Source of the DNA: Sesamum alatum
Lineage: Eukaryota; Streptophyta; Magnoliopsida; Lamiales; Pedaliaceae
Length of the DNA stretch: 64,000 nt
Assembly (NCBI GenBank): GCA_034509735.1
Contig: JACGWO010000012.1
Location: 25,883,188-25,947,187, forward strand
Reading direction: 5' to 3'
In this document: piece after piece, positions 33,439 through 44,969 of the stretch
Layout: every line of letters starts with the position of its first letter
How positions within the stretch are numbered: the first letter of the stretch is position 1
Made by a program: the position numbers and the translations under genes
Notes under the pieces: generated by a model
What the model saw: the letters and a program-made list of their open reading frames with translations, nothing else
Database searches by the model: none
Told to the model about the DNA's origin: nothing

Positions 33439-34302
33439 TTATTTCCATTTCTTGAACTTGTGCTTCCCAAACATGCCATGGCCGTGCTTCCAGCGTTTCC
33501 CAAACTTGCCGTGTTTGAACTTTCCGTGCTTGAACTTCCCGTGATGATGGCCGAAAAATCCACCGTGACCATAGTGTCCGCCATGTGCCAAGTGGTGAGC
33601 CCCATAAGCAGCGGCTGCTGCTGCTGCCCCTCCTGCTAGGACTGCTCCGACTCCATGACCTTCAGAGTCGTTTATACAACATCAGTAAGTTATTAATCAG
33701 TGCGTTGGGCACGAGACATGTTACGTTGCTAACATGTAAAACAATCACAAGAAATAAAAAAGAGATCAAGTTGCTCGTCCGATTTAAACTCGTCAGTTGT
33801 AACTTTAAATTATTCTCAAGCCATCATATGCATCTTATACTATACATGCATATTAAGTAAAGTAGTTAAGTTCATAATGACCGACTCCCATAGAACAGGA
33901 TGATTCTGCAATGACGGCAGATAGCTAAAAACGAAATGGAAATAAAAGATTTCGGGATCAGATGCAGCAAAGGAGATATGTGTTCTAGTCGGTGATTAAT
34001 TCAAAAATCAATATGCCGATACCTGAGTGAGATGGACCAGGATAACCTGATGGAGGGTATCCATGTGGGGGAGGATATGCCGGCGGTGGGTACCCTGCCG
34101 GCGGGTATCCATACGGAGGAGGATATCCTCCGGCTGGAGGAGGATAGCCTGCGGGGGGAGGAGGATAGCCTGCGGGAGGATATCCTGGTGGAGGGTAAGC
34201 TCCGTGAGGTGGAGGATAGTGTCCAGCTCCACCTGCATATGCTGCAAGATGAGAGAACCACCCTTTGTCCTGACTATCTTGATTGCCCCTTCCACCATCC
34301 AT
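33439..34302 (-). CDS. Glycine/proline-rich GPRP protein (glycine-rich protein A3-like)
   Basis: Two exons (34023-34302 and 33439-33659, minus strand) join in phase to 166 residues. After a short acidic, soluble start (MDGGRGNQDSQDKGWFSHLA) comes a run of GYPP-type repeats from about residue 30 to 90. Exon 2 begins with an Ala/Gly-rich, membrane-like segment (GAVLAGGAAAAAAAYG). It ends in a His/Gly/Lys-rich tail with repeated HGKFK units and a final KFKKWK. This three-part layout, XYPP repeats then an alanine segment then a HGKFK-like tail, defines plant GPRPs, a small family of uncertain function. A donor-like site near 35.35 kb suggests a leader intron of about 1 kb. Lack of a signal peptide argues against a wall protein. 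Confidence 0.88.
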
Positions 34303-36564
34303 TTTCTCTTTGAATTTGAATTAAAACTAGACAGACTGTGACAAATGGATTAACAGAGTTACGCGTCGTCAAGAAGATGCAAGCAGCAAATAAACGATTT
34401 TTAACCGTTACTCGAATTCAGGGACGTTCTTTAGCAATAACTTTGAATTTCCAATGAAAATGAATGAAACAAAGAGGAAGCATCATTGCCGTGATAAAGA
34501 AAGCGTGTATCTGGGATATTTGGTGTTCTATTATTCACAAATTTGTCGAAAAACTCAACGGTTTCGAGGAACATATAATACTACATGGCAATCATTTACA
34601 CTTAACTTTGTCGAACAAACACGAAACATCATTCTTTGATGCTTCATAGACATGTACACAAATCAGGAAAAGCTAGTTGTTGTAAGCCTTGTAATCAGAC
34701 AAAAGGGATTTCCAATTAATCCGAAACGCTCATCCCTCAACCCCAATCCCAACCCTTTACCCTTCCTTCCGATCAAACTAAAAGGCTAAATCGCGAATCA
34801 TCTTGTGAAATACAATCATATAACATGGTTTATCTATTTTATACGATTATCTGTTCATAGATTCATAGATCAATTCAAAAATAGCGTGGATTCTCACAAA
34901 ATTTACTAAAAACAACAACCAGATATACAACATCAGCTGTAAAAAGTTCCAATTTGAAGACATTCATAACCAGATACAGAGACGACAATGGAGAAACTCA
35001 GCTGTTTTTGCTAGGGATCTTTCAAGAAAAGCATTTGAAAAGGAACAGGATTAATCGGTAGAACATTACAAAGACAAATCAATAAGCAACAAGCACTTAT
35101 GCATGAACAAAAGCATCAACAAAGAAACTAGGCCAGAATTCAAAGCAATTCCCATCAAAGACAACAAGAAATCCAACATCAACATCATCATCATCATGGG
35201 GATGAAAGAACAAAAAACCCACAACCCATATCCTCAAGGCCCGAAAAGCACAATTCTAAAAGCAATTATCAACAATCAATTCAAGAATCAGAAACCCTTT
35301 TAAAAAGGAACAAGAAACCAATCAAGTATAAATTTGAACCACGATTTTTACCAGATGAATTACGCCTCTTGAGGCAAGATTCTTCTTCCCTTTTCCTTTA
35401 CCAAGTTGAAACTTAAACCAATTGGTAGAAACAGAAAACCCCTGCAGCTGATGGTCATTAAAAGCGTACTTATCTCTACATTTCACGCGTTCCTTCTACG
35501 CGTATGCTTTATCAGGTGGGACTCTTTTCAATTCAGACACACTTTCATTCTCCTATCCATAATCTTTTCAAATCATTTACATAGTTTGTTGTTTAGATTC
35601 TTTTTTATTCTTTTTAGAAGCGATAATTACGATCGATGTTTTACTAAATTAAGTAACATATTGAATTTAACCTGATTACATCAATATTTTAATAAATTAA
35701 ATAATATCTTGAATCTCACGTGAAACAGTTATGCACACGTTTGATGAAATTTAAATTCATTTGTAAGACCTAAAAAATAGAACGAGGACTTCTTACTACG
35801 TTCTTAATGTCCATTCTTGATATTACCTTTTTATAACAAAAACGAACATTTTTATAAATTCTTTTAACATCTTATGTAATACTTTCAGAAAAAATTAATT
35901 GAACATCCAAGGAGAAAAAAAGGAGTATAAGTAAGCTTAGTATTTAAGCTTACACTGAAAAAATAAGGGAACCTTGTTCTCTTAATTATACATAATATAA
36001 TACAACAATTGATGCGATGTATTCTGATTCGTGAAGGGACAAGACGTCTGAGTGCACACAATTTATGAACTTAATTGAAATTAGAGCAATGAGAATTATT
36101 TTACTCTATCTACAAATCAAGATAAGATTAGTACGGATTAAAAAATATTATTGGTAAGACTCGAATTGAAATATTTAACAAATTTTAAAATCTTTTTCAA
36201 AGTACGTCGATAATACCCGATTTCACACGTGATCTTCGTAGTAAATTCGTACCAAATTTTGGTACGCTTACTTGCATTGAATACTCAAATATTTTAAGGT
36301 GAACTTTCCTGGAAATTGGTCCAAGAGATAAATAAAAGTGATTATTCAGCAGATATGCATTGAATGTTTCATCTACTTATTTGATATCACGAGTTGTATA
36401 TATGTGTAACAATGAAATAATTAAAACACATCTCATCGGTTAATTATAACAATGAAATTGCAAATATCGTGTCATAGTTGCACTAATTTAATGTTTCAAG
36501 TTAGAAGTGTTACGCCAATCAGACATTGTTCGATTAATAAGATTGAGACCTCATAATTAATAAA

Positions 36565-36735
36565 AAAATTGTGAGATTGAGTCATACGCATATGAATATA
36601 TGTTTACTTTTATAGTAATTTCTTATTATTTTATTTTGTGTCAATATATTTGTTGATTTGAGTAATTAGTGTATTAAATTAATTTTTTAAATTTAAATAT
36701 CTTGAACGATATAATGAATTATATATTAAAAGGGG
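36565..36735. repeat. Dispersed AT-rich repeat, copy 2
   Basis: Same order of blocks as 29915-30085, for example TTACTTTTATAGTAATTTCTT, then ATATATTTGTTGATTT, then AATATCTTGAAC. It is preceded by AAGATTGAGACCTCAT, wording often seen at degenerate SINE heads. Confidence 0.45.
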
Positions 36736-36913
36736 AACAAATATTAGAAGTGTAAGGACAACATAATAAAACATGCAAGTCGGGTACAAGAATATTACTA
36801 TCAAAATTAAATAACAGTCTTACTTTTATTTATAAGAAGTAGGACGTAATCGTGGAAAATGTTGTCTGGGGTTGGTTTAGTCACCCAGCTGACAACACCA
36901 ATAAAAAAAAGGG

Positions 36914-37112
36914 GTTTAATGTAATTTATCTCCTGTGATATTTTAAATGAATAAATTATTTTTCTATGAAGAAAACACGACAATTTATCTTCTCGTGTTT
37001 TTAAAATATATCAATTTTCCTCCTTAAATAAAGAGGTAAATTGTTTGTTTTTTTTATATGGAATAATTTATTTATTTGTAATATTACAGAGAGTTGCTTG
37101 CATTTTTCCCAA
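36914..37112. mobile_element. Degenerate family B MITE
   Basis: It starts GGGTTTAATGTAATTTATC, continues CTGTGATATT, and ends GCTTGCATTTTTCCC, with mirrored internal TAAATTGTTTG-type text. The layout matches the copies at 8329 and 14591 but is more eroded. The A-rich flanks hide any target duplication. Confidence 0.5.
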
Positions 37113-38904
37113 AACGAAAGTGGAGTGGTTGATGATTCTTGTAAGCAGATGATGATATCAGTGTTTTTTAATTATAAATTCAATTGCAAACGTTGATTTT
37201 TCACAACTTTTGTTGCTTACCGTCGATACATAACCCTCTAAAAAAAAAGTTGGCAGTACGTAACAACTTGTAGCGTAGGCATTTTAATGGGCAGGTACGG
37301 CCAGACTTAGTTGATAATATATAATAGCTTAAAATCATTGAACTTGTAAACTTTTGATAATTTATTAAATTTACTTGACATCTTTTTTTTAAATGGTAGT
37401 CATATTTTATTAAATACTTTTTTAACGTAGTGATAATTTGATAAAATTTGCCAGAGTTTTCATCTTTATTATTATAGTGGCCAATCCAAATTAAGTTTTT
37501 GATAAGTTAAGTTGAGCGTAACGTCATAATTTAGAAAATAAAAAAAATGCATAAAGAATTTAATTAATTAAGTTCGACTAATATATAAGATACATAAAAT
37601 CTGTTGAACTCAAATCTTAACAATATCATCAAATGAAAAGTTAAACGCAAATTCAAATGGACTAAAACATTGTGACGAAGTTAAAATATTTTTTTTTTCA
37701 TGCTTAACTTAAGTTTTTCCTTACTGGTTGTTAAATTTTAATTAAATTTTGATACTAATCGTCGTGACACGTCATTCATACACGCATATAAAATATTATT
37801 GCACGCTTTAAAATTATTATAAGTAAAACATATATATATATATATAAACCAATAAATTACATTTAAAAAAAAAATATTTTGTCATGTGATAAACACCCTC
37901 CCCCGTTTATCTTGTCATGCCTCATCTTATCGAGGGATAATATAAGAAAAGCCTATTCAAAATAGTAAACAATGTATTGTTAATCATTTATTATTATCCA
38001 TATTGTAATACTATAAAATAAATAATTAGCTATAAATATTACAAAATAATCCCATCCACACATTTTATTTAACATTTATCATACTTTTATCAATCACCCA
38101 TTTCTCCATACATAAAAATTAGCTATTGACTCACGCTTGAGCACGCACATATCTTAAATTTTTATTGTACTTATTTAATTATAAAGAGAAGAAAATTAAA
38201 CTAAAGAACTGAACATAACTGCCAATTTCTTAAATAAATTTTACTATTTGTCAATGTTCTTGACCAGAATATCATTGGTACAAAATTCTAATAATTTTGT
38301 ATAAAATAAATATGCTTAAACATATTTTAATAATAAAAGATGATTAATCTATTTTCTCACACTTAATAAATAGTATAGATAAACGAGCCCTTGGAACATG
38401 ACATTATTGTACCTCATGTCGAAGGTTGTCAACAATAGTACATACAAAAGCTGTAGCTTAATTTCCGTAATGTCTTTTTCTCCGACTTAACAAGGCTGAG
38501 GAGTAGTAATGAAGTTGCAAACAAAAGAGATTACTGATAAAAAAATTATGGTAAATCAACACTATTAATTATGATTAAATAAAATTAACGTAAAAATTTA
38601 AATGTTTATCATGATTATTCAATATTTGCTATGGTTTTTAGCCATAGTCAAAATATTTGCTATGGTTTTGGCGATAGACTAATGTTTTGACCATATTGAT
38701 AAAAATAACAGTTAATGACTATTGCAAAATCGTAATTAATTTGTATTATGGTACAATTTTTTTTTGTTTGATCATACTAATTAACTGTATGAAAATATTA
38801 TATTTATTTCTGGTACGTAAATCTCAAACAATTTCTCTGATTGGAGAAAACATTGAAAAATGATTTGTTTTCAAGCAGCTGTGTATCACTAGAATTAGTG
38901 GTCA

Positions 38905-39115
38905 TTGGCCACCACAAACGCCTTAACTACCACCTCCGCTGTTCGGCGGTGGAAGAAGATGGCCGTGGCTTTGGCTTCGCCGCCACCACCATCACCACTG
39001 AAGTTCTCACTATCATCACGCCGGAGCTGCCGTTGCTCTTCCACACTCTCTCAGGGTGACCCCATTTCTTCCCCGCCCGCCACTTCCACCACCTACCGCC
39101 CTGCTGTCATTCTTC

Positions 39116-39153
<38 letters not shown>

Positions 39154-40969
39154 AAGTGGGCTCTCAGTTTTGTCAGCCATTTTTACAGGCCATTCTTTGT
39201 TTCTTTTTCTTGCAGGGATTGGGGAACAATACAAATGATTACCAGAAATTAGCCCTTGTTCTGAAAGATTACGGGGTGCCCACTGTGATTGCAAAGGTTT
39301 CAAGAATTGATTGGCTGAGAAATGCTTCTGGTTTGCTCGACTCAAATTATTGGCGAGGCACTCTCCGCCCTCGACCCGTTCTTGATTGGTAATATTCTTA
39401 CTCTCCTCTTCATCTCTTTATATTACCTCTGTCAGAATATTCAATTAATATTTCCTGTATTTTATTGCAGGTATCTTTCGAGGGTCGAAGAAGCTGTTAA
39501 TGATGCAAAGGAACTGGCTCAAGGTTTTGTAATCTTACTTGCACTTTTCCTACCAGTTCTGTTCAATCTCATTCAATGTTGTCTGAAAAATTACAATGGC
39601 AAGTGAAGCATTCATAACCCATCACACTCAATTGTTTATACTATGTCAAGCATAAAATTCACATGTTTTCACAGAACTAGTATTATTTGTTGGGAACTAC
39701 AGTGATCAAAGGACATTATTGTGTTGTACATGACTTGTTACATCCATAATTCAGGCCAGTTTTTCTGTAGGTTCAACCTTATCTTTGATCGGGCACTCAG
39801 CCGGAGGATGGCTTGCCCGTCTGTACTTGCAAGAATTTGGGGTTTCTGATGTTTCCCTGTTGTTGACACTAGGAACGCCGCACCTGTATGTGAATTTTAG
39901 TTCTAGACATCTAAAGCATATTCGGTTCATTTCCCTGTTCATGTGGTACTCATGGTTTGGACACTATGGTTCCTGGATTTTGATTTTCCTTTCGTTTTTG
40001 TCAGTGCACCACCTAAAGGCGTGTCGGGAGTCATTGATCAAACTAGAGGCCTCTTGGATTATGTTGAAAAGCATTGCGCCAAAGCTGTCTACACCCCAGA
40101 GCTAAGATATGTTTGCATTGCAGGAAGGTAAGTTCAAATTGCTGATTGGAAGTGCTAGAAAATAGTAAATACTGCTCCTTTGATCCTAAATGAATCAGAA
40201 GGCATCTGCTTTGTAATTCTGGCTAATGTGTGCAATCCTCTTCGTCGAGGGTTGGCCTTTTCTATTGCTTTACCCAGTCCTAACGCAGCGTTAAGCTTCT
40301 TCACTGCGTTCTTTTGTTTAACGTCAGTTGACAATCACTTGAGTGCCATCTAAACACGTATAAGTTTGTTCTTAAGGTAGAGATTGATATTATTAGTTTC
40401 TGCAATCTTCTTGGTAGAGAATGACTTGTTTTTTATGACTGCAATTGATATGATTGCCTGGTTTTAAACGATGATAATGAAGGTGATCACTTGCATGATT
40501 CACGTGTTATCTCCTGAAGCTATAGAAACCAAACTAATTGGTGTATATATCAGGTACATACAAGGGGCTCGTCTACTGGGATCGAGCAATAGCAATAGTT
40601 CTGCAGCTATAGTCGAGATTGATCAGCCAGTTGGTGAAATGACTGCCATTAGTGCATCATCTACCACCTTGCAAGCTCGATTTATTGGTCAAGGATACAA
40701 GCAGGTAAAAATTCTTGGTTCTGATACGTTCAAATTTCTACTTATGAAGTAAAATGTCTATATGTGTGATTGTTTTGCATTAGGTCTGCGGCCAAGCAGA
40801 CGTATGGGGCGATGGAGTCGTGCCAGAGATGTCTGCACACCTGGAAGGCGCACTGAACATAAGTCTGGATGGAGTTTACCACTCTCCCGTTGGCTCTGAC
40901 GATGAAACGAGACCGTGGTATGGATCTCCTGCAATTGTTGAGCAATGGATACACCACCTACTCAACTAA
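38905..40969 (+). CDS. Alpha/beta-hydrolase (PGAP1/lipase-like), probably plastid-targeted
   Basis: Seven exons (38905-39117, 39216-39388, 39471-39523, 39771-39885, 40005-40127, 40554-40704, 40784-40969) join in frame to 337 residues. The first 60 are Ser/Thr/Arg-rich (MATTNALTTTSAVRRWKK), as in a plastid transit peptide. The fold starts with AVILPGLGNN, where the oxyanion region is split by intron 1. The nucleophile elbow is GHSAGGW with Ser156. Asp286 in WGDGVVP (or Asp282) and His309 in VYHSP complete a plausible triad. LSLIGHSAGGWLARLYL and TLGTPH are typical of PGAP1-like serine hydrolases. The substrate is unknown, with a lipid ester the best guess. Intron 1 begins inside a CT microsatellite. 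Confidence 0.85.
39119..39151. repeat. (TC)n microsatellite at the start of an intron
   Basis: About 16 TC units start one base after the exon end at 39117, so the predicted 5' splice site reads GTCTCTCT, as in the RWP-RK gene. Confidence 0.9.
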
Positions 40970-41428
40970 TTGTGCGTCCAGGCACGCAAGAATGAGAAGT
41001 TGCTCCTGCTGACATTTTTTCATTAACTTCAGGAGATGTTTGGTGTGGATGTATTTCTTGAACTGTCGGTTTCTTCTCCATCTAACAGCGATTGTGTATG
41101 TTGATGTTTTATGTATCCAACACTTGTAAGACAATCTTTTGTCATGTCGGGAAGGAACATGTTCATATGTCTCATGATCCCCGTCTTTTGCAAATGCAGA
41201 AATGAAATGAGATTCCATTTTCGAGAAGTAGAGTAAACAGAATAAACCATCCTAAGTGTTTTGTACAAAGATTTCGAACTAGAAACGTCAAATTTACCAG
41301 TATTCCTGAAACATAGGGTACAAACAAACTTGTGTGCAACACCAGAAAGAGGTTTTAGAGCGAGTTTCAACGGTTACTTGATGAGGGTTGGACATCCCCA
41401 CAAGAAAGACAGCCGACGTAATCAGCAG

Positions 41429-44262
41429 TTAATTAGTCTTCACAAAATGGGGAGAGAGCAGCTTAGCAACCTCTAGAAACCCCACTTTGTCCTTTCCATT
41501 AAACAGTTTCTTGAGCTTGGCATCACAAATGATCTCCTTCTTATTCGATGGGTTCTGCAGGCAAAAACATCCATGCACTCGCATTAATCCACAAAAGAAC
41601 AGAATGAAAATCGAATTCTGATAATGAATGTATGCATGCTTGTGTTAACCGACGTATTGCAAAACAGAGTGAAATCAGCAATACATGAGCTTCATCATCA
41701 GAAAAAGCAAGTAGTCCGCAAAAATGTCTACGAACTGGCATAAGTCCAGAAGAGAACAGAATAAAAACTTAATTCTGATTAAGAATGTATGCATGTTTGT
41801 AGTGAAGAAGGTCGTAGCTGATACATGTCTTCCGGCCTATATAAACCAATTCTAAGAGAGGCTGCCAAATTAAAAGTGGTAGGCCATTTGCTGTTTAGTG
41901 ATTAACCCAGGAGGTATGCAGATTACAGTGTTCATCACTTTTCACTGTATGACAGACTTAAGCCTATTTGGCCAGTTATGTAAAGCATTTCTGACGACAG
42001 ACTGTGAGAAGGGAGTCAAGGGACACATTAATGTTGCATGCAAAACATGTGTAACTTGTGCCTGGTCCTTGTAGAAATACCTTACTTTACATGTTCTAGA
42101 AAATAGGAGTTTATTCAGCAAAATATCTAGGTTCAGATCAAAATTAACTTTTCAAGTAATTATCAGTGAAGTGTCAAACACCATACAGTCAACTTTGCAT
42201 GTCTGTTGCAGCTTGGAAGTAGAATCTTGATCATTCATCATTCCAGATTATTATTGAGCAAATACTACAGATTGGTTTCCAGGACACCCGACACAGCCAA
42301 AACATACAGTTTATTTTGAAAAATCTCCTCACAGAAGCAACTTGTGATACATAAAACAATAGCGATTCACAGGGTACATGCTAGTTCACTCAATACAAAA
42401 GTGAGAAATATTTTCTCAACTCAAGAGTCAAAACCAAAAATAAGAAACAGTAATTGGGTTGAACAGTATAGCATGCATCATTCCTTTATGTACAACTGTT
42501 AGCTACAGCTAAGATTTTCAGATCCTAAGTAGGAGTGAACACACTTAGGGATGCAATATGAAGGAGAGTTGTATGCTGTTCAGGAAGGATGAATCAGACG
42601 ATTCAGACCCAAATAGGAGTTTATTGAATCCAATTGCTTGGTCATAATGACAGGAAAAGGGTAAAGGTACGATTATAATATACTAATGGTCCATGATGGC
42701 AGACATGTATCCATCTCCTTGCAAAAAGTAAATTGTTCTCTGAAAATTTTGTTCAAACACTAACTGACAAGTTAGAAGACACTAAACATGTTTCTGTATT
42801 TAAAGGTCAGACCAAAAAGAAATCGTCAAAAACATGTAAAGCATTTCTGCAAGAAGAGCAGATTTCTTCCTTTAAGGGTCTGCAAGAAGAGAATGCATAA
42901 AAGGAATAATATACGTTTATAAGCTTCGTAATGTAGCATGAAATAAACGAACAAGGAAAGAAACTACACTAACTCTCATCAAATCGAAGGAGTCAGAGCT
43001 TCAAGAGAGGCTAAATAAGGACATCTTTTACAGATTAGCACATCCCTGGCAATTCTATTCTTGACTTGTAATAATTATTTATGGAATTTATATAGTAGTA
43101 CAAGTAAAATCACATCTATTTTTTCTCTCCTCCCCCTTTTCCGATCCCAGTTCCATACATATCCAGAAATGGTAATAAGAAGCCACCTAAATTCCATTCA
43201 GATCTTAGAAACAAAAAGGGACAACAGAAGGAAAAAGAAGCTATGAATAAGTTGACTATCAATCTGATAAGTGCAGCACGCAGAAGATGGATCAGAAGTA
43301 ATATACACGAGTTAAATAGAGTAGGCGAATTGAGCAGGTACAACTCGGAAACTACATTTATTCTCTGAAATTTTGATAGCTTTTTCATTTTAGAAGGCCA
43401 AAAGAATGGGATAAAAAGAAACAAACAAAGTCAAACAGAAATCACTCTCAAGTTTGATGAATATAAACAAAGTTGAGTAATCGGACCACATATCAAGCAA
43501 GCAATATTAATAAATCAGCAAAGGTTCAATATAACCACAAACCCCCACAAACATTTTAACTGTCTACAAGTAGATTCAATGATCACATCGTAATAGTTCT
43601 TATGCCAACACAAACCCACAAATAATATAGCATAATACACACAACACACATAGTATGAATACATCATTCAAACTCCAATACATAGACATTTCTCTATATA
43701 GTTTCTTGATACCATTTGCCTTCTTATTTTTCAAATATAAAAAGCCCCTTCTAGCCAAAAAGTAGAGGAGAAGCCAACCAACTCAATCCAAAGAAGATTC
43801 AAGATCAAGACTTTTGCTTCAACAAGCCCTAATCACACTTTCAAACACTCATCCATTTTCCACTCATACGCACAAACCTACCAAAGAAGGATAGAACACT
43901 GAAATTACAAGGAAATAAAAGTTTCACAAGATAAGAGATTCATGTAAAAATACCTGGAGATTGTGGAGCTTGATATATGCCCAAATTTTCTTAACAGCTT
44001 CCACACGAGAAACTTCCGGGGCACCCACTACACTCTGGAGGGCGAGGGATACCGGCGTCGGTTTCATTATCCCTGAGGTTGAAGCCTTCTTTTCCTTTGT
44101 TACCTTCGGTGATTTCGAAGTGGCGGCGGAGGAGGCGGCAGCGGCGACGGTGGGTTTTTTGGTCGAGGAGGGAGAAATGTCGGGTTTGGTAAACGGAGTT
44201 GCGGACCTGGCGGCTGCTAAAACGGCCCTAGAAGCCCGGAAAAACCCAGACGGAGTTGACAT
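41429..44262 (-). CDS. SWIB/MDM2-domain protein, organelle-targeted
   Basis: Two exons (43954-44262 and 41429-41554, minus strand), separated by a 2.4-kb intron, give 144 residues. The N-terminus (MSTPSGFFRASRAVLAAARS) is basic with no acidic residues, as in mitochondrial or plastid targeting peptides. An Ala/Ser/Lys-rich linker follows. The SWIB domain starts at GIMKPTPVS and includes VEAVKKIWAYIKLHNLQ, where exon 1 ends, then NPSNKKEIICDAKLKKLF and DKVGFLEVAKLLSPHFV. Stand-alone SWIB proteins in plants are known in plastid nucleoids and in mitochondria and are thought to bind or compact DNA. The frame stays open 137 codons upstream of this ATG, but that part looks like leader. It is divergent to SIG2, with 707 bp between the two ATGs. 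Confidence 0.87.
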
Positions 44263-44969
44263 TGCTGTGTTTTCTTGGGCTTCACAGCTTCGAAGTTCAC
44301 GGGGTTGAGTTGAAATTGACGGAGGCGGAGAGGGAAGTTGAAAAGAGTGAGTGTATGTTGAGAGAGGAGCGCGATAAAGACCGATTATTTTCTTGGTTTT
44401 TCTCTTTCTTTTTTTGAAATGAAAAATCTTTCGTATTACTGTTTTTAGCAGAGTCCAAAGTTCTGATGGCCCTAAAGCCCAAACTATGAATCCTCGTAGA
44501 TGCTGGAATTTGGTGTACACAAAAAATTGCCCGAATTGAACTGAGCCCACAAAAGCCCACATCTCAAATAACAAGAAAATGTGGAGCCTGCTTGTTGTCT
44601 TCCTCTCATCCTCATTTCCTCGAGCAAATGCAAATTCTCTTATCCTTTTATTTATCCCTTTCTGCCATTCCATCTCCCTCCTTCCCCCCCTCTCTCTCCT
44701 CTTTCTCTCTCTCTCTCTCTCTTTCAGACTCCAACTGGTGTTTGCAGAGACTTCTCCAAATTCTTGGTATCAATGTTCTCTTGGTTACTCTGACTACATA
44801 CAATCTTTAAGCAAATAGCCCGCTTTATTGACTAATAATTTATACAAAGCTCGTCACCGGAAAATAAAGGGAATAATTCTATGGAAAAAAGACTGTAGTC
44901 ATGAAATGTATGGGAAGTTCGAAAGTATATATGTAAGCATATGTATGTGATTGAGTATATTGGAGAAGG
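44263..44969. promoter_or_regulatory. Shared upstream region of SWIB and SIG2
   Basis: These 707 bp lie between two divergent ATGs and must contain both leaders and promoters. A CT-rich stretch (about 44660-44725) with a (CT)n core at 44704-44722 is the clearest motif. I see no strong TATA box, as is common for housekeeping organelle genes. Confidence 0.5.

Larger units (their letters stand above)
34303..38904. other. Intergenic region between GPRP and the hydrolase gene
   Basis: The first kilobase probably holds the GPRP leader intron and promoter, with a donor-like CATCTG then GTAAAA on the minus strand near 35.35 kb. The rest is AT-rich, with a dispersed repeat (36565), a family B relic (36914) and a (TA)n run near 37830. 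No gene was supported. Confidence 0.4.

Noticed and set aside
34001..34341. Several overlapping frames over the GPRP first exon
   Set aside because: The GYPP repeat keeps all frames open. Only the minus frame from 34302 gives the family layout and splices to the His-rich exon.
44263..44673. Upstream in-frame extension of the SWIB protein by 137 codons
   Set aside because: The extension is low complexity and unlike any domain, and MSTPSGFF makes a good targeting peptide, so I treat it as leader or promoter.
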